DNA from: an uncultured Pelagibacteraceae bacterium
GTDB lineage: Bacteria > Pseudomonadota > Alphaproteobacteria > Pelagibacterales > Pelagibacteraceae
Length of the DNA: 64,000 bases
NCBI GenBank assembly: GCA_902613855.1
Contig: CACMIX010000001.1
Span: 186,001 to 250,000, forward strand
Reading direction: 5' to 3'
Part shown: one piece after another, positions 52,600 through 59,853 of the stretch
Layout of the letters: every line of letters begins with the position of its first letter
Position numbering within the stretch: the first letter of the stretch is position 1
Made by a program: the position numbers and the translations under genes
Notes under the pieces: model-generated
Seen by the model: only the letters and a program-made list of their open reading frames with translations
What the model was told of the DNA's origin: nothing
Databases searched by the model: none

Positions 52600-52887
52600 T
52601 TAAGCATTAAAATCTATAATGTCGTCTGTACACTCAGCAAATTTGTGAGGTTCAAAGAAATCATTCATAGGTGTTAATTGTTTGTTGATTGATTCAGTAT
52701 CGTTACCTTTCCACCAGCAAAACATTGTTAAATTATCACCTGGAGTATTCCAACTCATTTGACACTTTGCATTTTCTCCAGACATTGATTTAACCATATC
52801 CTCCTTAGACATTGAACCAACGACTTCCATCATTTTAGCCTTAGCCTCTTTAGACTTAAATGTATGAGTTACTATATAGTTTTTCAC
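52600..52887 (-). CDS. Small cytosolic protein, dimeric-barrel-like, unknown
   Basis: This 95-residue protein has a GTG start and a good AGGAGA site. It begins with YIVTHTFKSKEAKAKMMEVVGSM and includes SWNTPGDNLTMFCWWKGNDTESIN and MNDFFEPHKFAECTDDI. The strand-helix-strand pattern suggests a ferredoxin-like dimeric barrel like DUF1330. No family is recognised. The tryptophan and cysteine cluster FCWWKG is striking. Confidence 0.72.
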   Translation of the reverse strand: MKNYIVTHTFKSKEAKAKMMEVVGSMSKEDMVKSMSGENAKCQMSWNTPGDNLTMFCWWKGNDTESINKQLTPMNDFFEPHKFAECTDDIIDFNA

Positions 52888-52906
52888 TTTTTTCTCCTTT
52901 GTTAAA

Positions 52907-53197
52907 TTAAAGACTTATCTCTGACATTTCCCAAAGCTGAGCACTTTCTATGCATTCTTCATAAATCGCTTTTGCAGTAGGATGCTTCCCAGATACAAAT
53001 TCTTTCATTCCAGGTTCATTATGAACTGAAACTTTAAACAACATACCTGTCTTATCTGGTTTCATTGCTCCTATAGTTTTTTCTGGATAGGCAACACTTT
53101 TTCTGACACCCATACCTTCATCAGATTGCATCCATCCCATAAAAGTCTCCATTTTACCTTCTTTGAAATTTACTAATGCTAACATTTCTTTTTCCAT
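52907..53197 (-). CDS. Small cytosolic protein, unknown
   Basis: The protein has 96 residues from the ATG at 53197, chosen because AGGAGA lies directly upstream; a longer frame from 53236 lacks a ribosome site and runs into the previous gene. It begins MEKEMLALVNFKEGKMETFM and includes MKPDKTGMLFKVSVHNEPGM and HPTAKAIYEECIES. A small alpha-beta barrel is plausible. It is unusually rich in methionine. No family is recognised. Confidence 0.7.
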   Translation of the reverse strand: MEKEMLALVNFKEGKMETFMGWMQSDEGMGVRKSVAYPEKTIGAMKPDKTGMLFKVSVHNEPGMKEFVSGKHPTAKAIYEECIESAQLWEMSEISL

Positions 53198-53216
53198 TTT
53201 TTCTCCTTTCGTAAAT

Positions 53217-53594
53217 TTAATATAAAGTCTGCACAACTTTTTTTACTCGTTCTTCACCGTCTGGAACAGCTGAGTTCACAAAAGTATGACAAGCTTCTGT
53301 TTTTGCTTCATCATATTTTGAGCCATAAAACTTATCTACAGCTTTATTAACTCCATCATCCCATTCTTTTTCAGGAATTCCTATTTCTAAAGCATATGAT
53401 TTAAGAACCTTAACAGATGCCATTGATTTTTCTTTCATACTGTATTCAAAAGTTTCACCAGATGGCAAAAAGTAGTTAGCCATATAAATCCCACTGCATT
53501 CCCAAGCTTTAGATTTATCGCTATCCGACATCCCCGCAATTGCAGTTGATGAAAGAAGGGCAGTAAATAGTATTACCAATGTCGTTTTTCTCAT
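53217..53594 (-). CDS. Secreted protein of unknown function
   Basis: This 125-residue protein has a signal peptide (MRKTTLVILFTALLSSTAIAG, cleavage about residue 20) and an AGGAGA ribosome site. The mature part is helical and has two cysteines, WECSGIYM and ACHTFVNS, which could form one disulfide. No family is recognised. Together with the next upstream gene it shows that part of this operon works in the periplasm. Confidence 0.75.
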   Translation of the reverse strand: MRKTTLVILFTALLSSTAIAGMSDSDKSKAWECSGIYMANYFLPSGETFEYSMKEKSMASVKVLKSYALEIGIPEKEWDDGVNKAVDKFYGSKYDEAKTEACHTFVNSAVPDGEERVKKVVQTLY

Positions 53595-53615
53595 TATTTA
53601 TCTCCTTTTTTTTAA

Positions 53616-54089
53616 TTAATAAGTAAAGTTTCCACTCATTTGATTTAATGAATGAGCCATTCCAGCTTTACCTTTTAAATTTTGTCTACTAGAGAAACCT
53701 GTTCCAGAAATTTTTTCATATTTCCCAGTTCCACCAACAATTACAAACTCTCCAGATCCACCTTGGCCTCCAGTTCCTTTACCTTTGTAATTTATGAAAA
53801 CCTTTTCACCATCCATTAAGTAAAAAGTACACATCCCTGTTTCGTCATCAAATTTCCCTGCAACTAAAGTTAATCCTCCAATACAGTGCATTGTAGATTT
53901 ATCAAAAATGCTTCCTTCTTTATCTGAAAGTCCAGCATTACCATCATAAGTAATACTCATATTTCCATTACCAGCATTCATAATATTCATTGCCCAAGAT
54001 CCTGCTCCAGAAGCATTAAATTTACCTGTATCAGCTAATGAGTAAGTTGTTAAACACGTAAATATTAAAGTTAATAGTATTTTTTTCAT
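53616..54089 (-). CDS. Secreted small beta-barrel-like protein (allene-oxide-cyclase-like fold)
   Basis: This 157-residue protein has a signal peptide (about residues 1-19, ending in a Ser-Leu-Ala type site) and an AGGAGA site. The mature part is glycine-rich and strand-rich: GSWAMNIMNAGNGNMSITYDG, GGLTLVAGKFDDETGMCTFY and FVIVGGTGKYEKISGTGFSSR. The GGTGKYEKISGTG pattern recalls the allene oxide cyclase/dirigent barrel. I infer a ligand-binding barrel; no enzyme activity can be assigned. Confidence 0.7.
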   Translation of the reverse strand: MKKILLTLIFTCLTTYSLADTGKFNASGAGSWAMNIMNAGNGNMSITYDGNAGLSDKEGSIFDKSTMHCIGGLTLVAGKFDDETGMCTFYLMDGEKVFINYKGKGTGGQGGSGEFVIVGGTGKYEKISGTGFSSRQNLKGKAGMAHSLNQMSGNFTY

Positions 54090-54100
54090 TTATTTTTCTC

Positions 54101-54484
54101 CTATTTTTTCATTGCATTAAACATACTTAATGTATCATCGTATGTTGTCATTGAAGATATTTTGCCGTTGTCTGCAACTTCAAAAAAATGTCCAAACATT
54201 GTATCCATTCCACTTGCTTTTCCTTTACACTTAACAAATACCTTGTTGCCTTCGGAAATCATCTCACCTGGAATAACTTGAAAATTGTCCCATGCTGCAG
54301 GAATTTTTTGAAAAGTTTCCATCATAGCTTGTTTACCTTTATGGACTCCTGATAGAGGGTGTTTACCGATTTCACCTGGAAAGGTCCAAATACACTCATC
54401 ATGAACTAAATCATTAAACATAGTTTCCATGTCACCTTTACCAAATGCCTCATAGGCTTTTTTTACAACATCTTTTGCTTCCAT
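54101..54484 (-). CDS. NTF2-like/SnoaL-type protein (127 residues), first gene of the operon
   Basis: This protein starts EAKDVVKKAYEAFGKGDMETMFNDLVHDECIWTF, followed by GVHKGKQAMMETFQKIPAAWDNF and strands leading to GHFFEVADNGKISSM. It fits the NTF2-like superfamily, the same fold as the gene at 51976 but not a close copy. An AGAGGAA site precedes it. The upstream gap 54485-54675 must contain the operon promoter and shows an inverted repeat. Confidence 0.82.
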   Translation of the reverse strand: MEAKDVVKKAYEAFGKGDMETMFNDLVHDECIWTFPGEIGKHPLSGVHKGKQAMMETFQKIPAAWDNFQVIPGEMISEGNKVFVKCKGKASGMDTMFGHFFEVADNGKISSMTTYDDTLSMFNAMKK

Positions 54485-54543
54485 AAATATTCCTCTAAAT
54501 TGTTATGAGTTAAAATTTATGTTATCTATAAGGGCATAGTGTT

Positions 54544-54577
54544 ACACATTCATTAAAACGTCATGCGTCAAATGTGT
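54544..54577. promoter_or_regulatory. Inverted repeat in the control region of the small-protein operon
   Basis: ACACATT (54544-54550) pairs with AATGTGT (54571-54577) across a 20-base gap that contains a direct repeat CGTCA-TG-CGTCA (54559-54570). It lies about 60 bases upstream of the first gene of the minus-strand operon and 100 bases from the divergent plus-strand gene. A regulator-binding site is plausible but unproven. Confidence 0.4.
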
Positions 54578-54675
54578 ATATCAAATATGCAAAACCTACA
54601 TCAACTTGCAATTGAAATGTGATTTATTTATTTAATAAATAAAGTGTATTCAAAATTTATTTTTGATATTATTTA

Positions 54676-55095
54676 ATGATGATCGAAAAATTTAATGGAT
54701 TTTTTTATTTAATACTTTTTTTAATTCATTTTATAGGTTTTGCTTATTATGGATTTAGATGTGTTTTCCAAACTCAATCTTTTTTAAATCAATATGGGAT
54801 GGATGCTACAGGCGCAGGTATAGTCAGATTTTTTGGATCTATTTTTATTGGTTCAACTTTAATGGCAATCTATGTGGGCTTTATAAGACCTAACGGCTTA
54901 GAAGCAACCTGGGGTTTCTTTAATGTGATTTTTTTACAAAACTTGTGTGCGTTTATTGTTGGTTTCTATAGTACAAAAATAAATAAACTTGGTCATACAG
55001 ATAAAACTTCAGATGAAGCAATTTATGCTCCTTTAGTGCTAACAATTTTAAGTGGTGTTCTTTGTTACGGATTAGCTGACAAAATTTATATTTAA
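54676..55095 (+). CDS. Small membrane protein, unknown
   Basis: This 139-residue protein has about four helices: LILFLIHFIGFAYYGFRCVF, GIVRFFGSIFIGSTLMAIYVG, FFNVIFLQNLCAFIVGFY and LVLTILSGVLCYGLAD. No motif beyond a membrane fold was recognised. It is divergent from the small-protein operon and overlaps the end of cysK by 4 bases. It may share regulation with the neighbouring operon. Confidence 0.72.
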   Translation: MMIEKFNGFFYLILFLIHFIGFAYYGFRCVFQTQSFLNQYGMDATGAGIVRFFGSIFIGSTLMAIYVGFIRPNGLEATWGFFNVIFLQNLCAFIVGFYSTKINKLGHTDKTSDEAIYAPLVLTILSGVLCYGLADKIYI

Positions 55096-56093
55096 AACCA
55101 ACTAGGTACTGGTAGTCCTTTTTCTTCTAGAAACTTTTTATTAAACATTTTAGTAGCGTATTTATCGCTTCTATCACAAAGAATAGTAACAATTGTTTTG
55201 CCAGGACCTAATTCTTTACCCATCTTAATAGCTCCTGCAATATTGATCCCACAACTAGTTCCTAAGCTTAATCCTTCATTTTGAATTAAATCATAAAGAA
55301 TTGGTAATGCCTCTTTGTCATCTATTGAATAAGCATCGTCTATTTTAGCATCTTTAAAGTTTGCTGTTATCCTACTAGATCCTATACCTTCTGTTATAGA
55401 TCCACCTTCAGATTTTAATTCTCCATTCTTTATGTAGTTATAAAGAGCAGAGCCTTTTGGATCAGAAAGGAAAATTTTAATATTTTTATTTTTTTCTTTA
55501 AGAGCATTACTAACCCCTGAAATTGTTCCACCAGTTCCAGATGAACACACAAATCCATCAACTTTACCGTTAGTTTGATCCCAAATTTCTTTACCAGTTC
55601 CTTCATAATGACCTTTTGCATTTGCCACATTATCAAATTGGTTAGCCCAAATTACTCCATTATTATTCGAAGGTCTAAGTTCGTCAGCTAATCGTGCTGC
55701 AACTTTAACAAAGTTGTTATCATCTTTATAAGGTTTAGCTGGAACTAATTTTAATTCTGCACCTAAATTTCTTAAAAGGTCTTTTTTCTCTTGAGTTTGA
55801 TTGTCATTCATTACAATGATTGTTTTATACCCTAATGAATTTCCCAATAGACCCAGTCCAATCCCCGTGTTACCAGCAGTTCCCTCAACAACTGTTCCAC
55901 CTTTAGCAATTAATTTTTTTTCTTGAGCATCTTTAATTAATGCAAGGGCCGCTCTATCTTTGACAGAACCTCCAGGATTTAAAAACTCAGCTTTTCCAAA
56001 AATATTACAACCAGTTATTTCTGATGCAGCTCTTAATTTTATTAAAGGGGTATTTCCAATCCCTGAAATAAAATCATTTTGTAAATCATTCAT
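55092..56093 (-). CDS. cysK: Cysteine synthase A
   Basis: This 333-residue PLP enzyme converts O-acetylserine and sulfide to cysteine. The PLP lysine lies in GGSVKDRAA (about residue 44), substrate loops are in EGTAGNTGIGLG, and the phosphate cup is CSSGTGGTISGVS. It overlaps cysE by one base (TAATG), as expected for the CysE/CysK complex. The C-terminus ends in KGLPVPSWF. Confidence 0.95.
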   Translation of the reverse strand: MNDLQNDFISGIGNTPLIKLRAASEITGCNIFGKAEFLNPGGSVKDRAALALIKDAQEKKLIAKGGTVVEGTAGNTGIGLGLLGNSLGYKTIIVMNDNQTQEKKDLLRNLGAELKLVPAKPYKDDNNFVKVAARLADELRPSNNNGVIWANQFDNVANAKGHYEGTGKEIWDQTNGKVDGFVCSSGTGGTISGVSNALKEKNKNIKIFLSDPKGSALYNYIKNGELKSEGGSITEGIGSSRITANFKDAKIDDAYSIDDKEALPILYDLIQNEGLSLGTSCGINIAGAIKMGKELGPGKTIVTILCDRSDKYATKMFNKKFLEEKGLPVPSWF

Positions 56094-56671
56094 TATTCTG
56101 ATTTTTTATCACTATCAGGAGTAATACCATAAGGTTTAAATTCGCTATCAGCGAGACCTACATTTTTAGCAGGTATACCAACCATCACAGCTTTTTCTGG
56201 AACATCTTTTGTAATTACAGCATTAGCTCCAATTTTTGCACAACATCCAATAGTCACTGGACCTAATACTTGAGCACCTGAGCCAATGACAACTTCATTT
56301 TCAATTGTCGGATGACGTTTAACATTTCTTTGATTATCTGAATTTATACTTGGAGCTATTCCTCCTAAAGTTACCATATGATAAATAGTGACATTGTCTC
56401 CAATTTCAGATGTTTCACCAATTACAACTCCCATACCATGATCAATAAATAAATTTTTTCCTATTTTTGCTTTAGGATGAATTTCAATTCCAGTTAAGAA
56501 CCTTGAAAATTGAGAAATAATCCTTGCAATTAAATCAAATTTTGCTGTAGAAAAAAAATTCGCTATTCTATGAAAAAATACCGCTTTAACACCAGGGTAA
56601 GTTAAAATTAAACTTAATTTTGACTTAGCCGCAGGATCTCGGTCAATTATTGATTGTAAAAAATCGTTCAT
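56093..56671 (-). CDS. cysE: Serine O-acetyltransferase
   Basis: This 192-residue left-handed beta-helix acetyltransferase has [39 protein letters not shown] and a lysine- and glutamate-rich tail. It is the short form of CysE with a reduced N-terminal domain. It acetylates serine for the CysK reaction encoded downstream. It starts 68 bases from the divergent VOC gene. Confidence 0.92.
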   Translation of the reverse strand: MNDFLQSIIDRDPAAKSKLSLILTYPGVKAVFFHRIANFFSTAKFDLIARIISQFSRFLTGIEIHPKAKIGKNLFIDHGMGVVIGETSEIGDNVTIYHMVTLGGIAPSINSDNQRNVKRHPTIENEVVIGSGAQVLGPVTIGCCAKIGANAVITKDVPEKAVMVGIPAKNVGLADSEFKPYGITPDSDKKSE

Positions 56672-56682
56672 ATTTATGCTAG

Positions 56683-56710
56683 TTGAATTTAAAATTACAG
56701 GTTATATAAT
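56683..56710 (+). promoter_or_regulatory. Probable sigma-70-type promoter of the VOC gene
   Basis: TTGAAT (56683-56688) and TATAAT (56705-56710) are separated by 16 bases and lie 29 bases before the ATG at 56740. An AAAGGAT ribosome site follows. The match is good for such an AT-rich genome, but transcript start is not known. Confidence 0.45.
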
Positions 56711-56739
56711 GATTATATTCAGTAATTAAAGGATAATTT

Positions 56740-57150
56740 ATGTACAAAAATACTAATTGTTTTCACTTGGCAATTCCATGTGGAGATTTAGAGATAGCAA
56801 AAAAATTTTACAGTGAAACTTTAGGATGTAGATTGGATAACTCAGCTCAAGAATGGGCTGATGTTGATTTTTGGGGCAATGAATTAACTCTTCATAAAAG
56901 TGAACATAAACTGGATAGTGAAAGACATGACGTTGATATGGGAAATGTATCAGTACCGCATTTTGGAGTTCATTTATCTAGAAAAGATTTCGATAGTTTA
57001 AAACAAAGATTAAAGGATAGTGGCACAAAATATTATGATGAGCCTTATTTAAGATTTAAAGGCACCAAATATGAGCAAGAAACTTTTTTTGTAAAAGATC
57101 CCAACGAAAATATTTTAGAAATTAAGACACTTACAGCTAATTCAGATTAA
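56740..57150 (+). CDS. VOC-superfamily (glyoxalase/dioxygenase-like) protein
   Basis: This 136-residue protein has the paired beta-alpha-beta modules of the VOC fold: HLAIPCGDLEIAKKFYSETLGCRL (about residue 9) and HFGVHLSRKDFDSLKQRLKDSG, ending with FFVKDPNENILEIK. Metal ligands are the first His, later His residues and the final Glu. The substrate is unknown. It is followed after 8 bases by an HTH protein. Confidence 0.86.
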   Translation: MYKNTNCFHLAIPCGDLEIAKKFYSETLGCRLDNSAQEWADVDFWGNELTLHKSEHKLDSERHDVDMGNVSVPHFGVHLSRKDFDSLKQRLKDSGTKYYDEPYLRFKGTKYEQETFFVKDPNENILEIKTLTANSD

Positions 57151-57158
57151 TTTTTTTA

Positions 57159-57635
57159 ATGAAAAAAAATCTGGATGCTTATAGTGAAACATTGTTTCAC
57201 TTGATTAACTTTCGTAATAGGCAGTTTAGAGATTCAAGATCGATGATTGGTATTGATTATGAGTCTTTTATAATTATCTCAACTATTGGAGCACATTATT
57301 TAACACACAATACTAAACAAGGGAGCAATTGGGATAGTGTTTGGGAGGGCACAAGACAAAAAAAAGTTGATGAAATATATAGTAAAAAAAAATTAACTAT
57401 TTTCGCTGTATCCCATATTTTAAATATACCTAAAGAAACCGTAAGAAGAAAAGTTGATATTTTAAAAAGAAAAAAATTGATCTCTCATAATACAAAGTCA
57501 GGCTTATTACCTACCGAAAAAATTGAAGAAATTATGAAACCTTTTGCAAAACAAGAATTAAACACCCTGGCTAAATTTTTACAGGAGTTAAAAAAGCATA
57601 AAGCTTTAGATCAATTGTTAAACTTAAAAGATTAA
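57159..57635 (+). CDS. Helix-turn-helix protein, putative regulator
   Basis: This 158-residue protein has a MarR-like winged-HTH core: IFAVSHILNIPKETVRRKVDILKRKKLI (about residue 84-110) is a good HTH. Its N-terminal part FRNRQFRDSRSMIGIDYESFIIIS is helical and could form the dimer. Family membership is uncertain. Because it lies just upstream of the glycine-betaine transporter and a dyad site at 57653, it may regulate that operon. Confidence 0.7.
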   Translation: MKKNLDAYSETLFHLINFRNRQFRDSRSMIGIDYESFIIISTIGAHYLTHNTKQGSNWDSVWEGTRQKKVDEIYSKKKLTIFAVSHILNIPKETVRRKVDILKRKKLISHNTKSGLLPTEKIEEIMKPFAKQELNTLAKFLQELKKHKALDQLLNLKD

Positions 57636-57652
57636 AAAAAATTTTTAAAAGA

Positions 57653-57679
57653 CTGCATTTGCAATATATGCAATACAGT
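57653..57679. promoter_or_regulatory. Dyad-symmetric site before the glycine-betaine operon
   Basis: The region contains ACTG...TTGCA-ATATA-TGCAA...CAGT, with TTGCA/TGCAA at 57659-57663 and 57669-57673 and outer ACTG/CAGT arms. It lies about 80 bases before the proX start and 20 bases after the HTH gene. It is a good candidate operator, with binding unproven. Confidence 0.45.
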
Positions 57680-57760
57680 TAACCCAAAATGAACAAGCAT
57701 TTTCTTTGACTCGTCTTTGTTAATTTAGTTAACTTAATTAAATTAAATATAGGGGAAAAT

Positions 57761-58723
57761 ATGAAAATAATTAAAACTACACTTGTAGCCGGATTAATTT
57801 CTATTTTTGCAATTGTTTCATCATTTGCAGAAAAGGTAAAAATTGGAGATCCAGGTTGGACAGGTGCAACAGCAATTGCGAATTTATTAGCAGCAGTTGT
57901 AACAGACAAGATGGGTGGTGAAGCTGAACTTGTTCCAGGAAACAATACTGCTATTTATGGAGCAATTGATAGAAGTAAAGGAGAAATTGAAGTTCATCCT
58001 GATATATGGTTACCAAACCAACAGGCTTATACTAATGACTTAGTTCCCAAAGGTACTTTAAAGTTAAGTAGCAAGCCTTATGAAGGAAACCAAGGTTATT
58101 GTGTTTCACAGAAGTTTGCAAAAAAAATGAATATTACCGCAATTGAAGATCTGGGTAGACCTGAAGTTGTTAAAGCTATGGATAGTGATGGCAATGGTAA
58201 AGGTGAGTTCTGGATTGGTGCAGATGGTTGGGCATCAGCAAACGTAAACCAAGTTAAATTAAGAGATTATGGTTTATATGATGCAGGTATTGAACCAATA
58301 AGAGCAGCTGAAGCGGTAAAGAATGCAAGAGTTTTAGATTCTATTAAAAAAGGTGAGGGATATGCATTTTATTGTTACAAGCCACATGCAATTTGGGGTA
58401 TGGCTGATGTAGTTATGTTGGAAGAACCAAAATTTGATCCAGCTAAATACAAAATGGTTCAACCTAAAGAAGATGCTGATTGGTACAAAAAATCTTATGT
58501 AGCTTCAAAAGATGCACTTAAACAAATTCAAATTGGTTGGGGAACTTCTCTAGAAAGTAAATCTCCTGCAATTGTTGAATTCTTTAAGAACTTTCAATTA
58601 ACTGCAGATGATGTTTCATCAATGGCTTATGCAATATCAGTGGAGAAAAAAGCTCCAGCTGACGTTGCAAGAGCTTGGATGGATGCAAATAAATCAACTG
58701 TTGATGGTTGGTTAGGGCTTTAA
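57761..58723 (+). CDS. proX: Glycine betaine/proline ABC transporter substrate-binding protein
   Basis: This 320-residue protein has a signal peptide (about 22 residues, ending SSFAE). The mature part has DPGWTGATAIANLLAAVVTDKMG and HPDIWLPNQQAY, and aromatic residues that form the betaine box are seen in GWASANVNQ and YCYKPHAIWGMADVVM. It binds glycine betaine or a related quaternary ammonium compound in the periplasm for the ProVW system. It precedes a 14-base perfect hairpin. Confidence 0.92.
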   Translation: MKIIKTTLVAGLISIFAIVSSFAEKVKIGDPGWTGATAIANLLAAVVTDKMGGEAELVPGNNTAIYGAIDRSKGEIEVHPDIWLPNQQAYTNDLVPKGTLKLSSKPYEGNQGYCVSQKFAKKMNITAIEDLGRPEVVKAMDSDGNGKGEFWIGADGWASANVNQVKLRDYGLYDAGIEPIRAAEAVKNARVLDSIKKGEGYAFYCYKPHAIWGMADVVMLEEPKFDPAKYKMVQPKEDADWYKKSYVASKDALKQIQIGWGTSLESKSPAIVEFFKNFQLTADDVSSMAYAISVEKKAPADVARAWMDANKSTVDGWLGL

Positions 58724-58738
58724 TTTAAGAAATCTACT

Positions 58739-58769
58739 TATACTCGGCAATAAAATATTGCCGAGTATA
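58739..58769 (+). other. Perfect 14-base hairpin between proX and proV
   Basis: TATACTCGGCAATA (58739-58752) and TATTGCCGAGTATA (58756-58769) are exact reverse complements with a 3-base loop. There is no T run, so processing or message stabilisation is more likely than termination. It has the same position as the hairpin after the TRAP binding-protein gene. Confidence 0.68.
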
Positions 58770-58791
58770 CCTACCTATAATACAAAAAGAC

Positions 58792-59853
58792 ATGGGATCA
58801 TTAAGTTCAGCGATAAAAATTGAAAATGTTTGGAAGGTATTTGGAAATAACTCGAGTGAAGCTTTAGATGCAATTCAAAATCATGGTATTTCAAAAAATG
58901 AAGCCCTAGAAAAATATAATTCAGTAATTGGTGTATCAGATGTTTCTTTTGATGTTAAGCAAGGAGAAATTTTCTGTGTAATGGGCTTATCTGGAAGTGG
59001 AAAATCAACTTTAGTTAGACACATTAACAGACTTTTAGAACCAACTTCAGGAAAAATTTTAATTAATGATCAAGATGTAATGAAGCTTGATCGTGAAAAT
59101 TTACAAGAGTTAAGAAATAAAAAGATAGGTATGGTATTTCAAAACTTTGCATTAATGCCTCATAGATCAGTAGTTGATAATATTGCTATGCCACTAGAGA
59201 TTAGAGGAGTTAGTAAAAATGATCGATTAGATGCTGCAAATAAAATTTTAGACATAGTTGAATTACAAGGATGGGGAAATAAATTCGCACATGAATTATC
59301 AGGAGGTATGCAGCAAAGGGTTGGGTTAGCAAGAGCGTTAGCTGCTGATCCTGAATTTCTTCTAATGGATGAACCTTTTAGCGCTTTAGATCCATTAATT
59401 AGAAGACAATTACAAACAGAGTTTATTAAACTTTCCAAACAAATGAAAAAAACTACAGTATTTATTACTCATGATTTAGATGAAGCAGTAAGGGTAGGTC
59501 ATCGAATTGCTATAATGAGAGATGGTAAAGTTATTCAAATTGGCACCCCAGAGCAAATAGTTGTTAGTCCAGCAGATGATTATGTTGCAGATTTTGTAAA
59601 AGGAATATCGAGACTTAAAGTGGTTCAAGCTAAATCTATTATGCAAACAATTCAAGATTATGAGAAAAAAAATAGTGCTTTATCTGATGATTTAGAAACT
59701 GTTCATGAACATGATCTATTAAGTAGGCTGATAGAAATCTCAAAATCAAAACAAAAACCCTTGGTTGTTAAAGATGAAAACAAAAAGTCAGTAGGAGTGA
59801 TAACACAATCAGACCTTTTAAGAGCAGTGGTTGAGGGTGGCGATGGAGAATAA
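58792..59853 (+). CDS. proV: Glycine betaine ABC transporter ATP-binding protein
   Basis: This 353-residue ATPase has Walker A GLSGSGKST (about residue 66), HRSVVDNIAMPLEI, signature ELSGGMQQRVGLARAL, Walker B EFLLMDEPFSALDP and the switch HDLDEAVR. C-terminal CBS-like residues are in a segment ending QSDLLRAVVEGG. It powers betaine uptake, probably in response to osmolarity through the CBS region. It overlaps proW by 11 bases. Confidence 0.93.
   Translation: MGSLSSAIKIENVWKVFGNNSSEALDAIQNHGISKNEALEKYNSVIGVSDVSFDVKQGEIFCVMGLSGSGKSTLVRHINRLLEPTSGKILINDQDVMKLDRENLQELRNKKIGMVFQNFALMPHRSVVDNIAMPLEIRGVSKNDRLDAANKILDIVELQGWGNKFAHELSGGMQQRVGLARALAADPEFLLMDEPFSALDPLIRRQLQTEFIKLSKQMKKTTVFITHDLDEAVRVGHRIAIMRDGKVIQIGTPEQIVVSPADDYVADFVKGISRLKVVQAKSIMQTIQDYEKKNSALSDDLETVHEHDLLSRLIEISKSKQKPLVVKDENKKSVGVITQSDLLRAVVEGGDGE

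Noticed and set aside
53198-53236. Extended start of the 96-residue gene at 53236
   Set aside because: It overlaps the preceding secreted-protein gene, whereas 53197 has a proper AGGAGA site.
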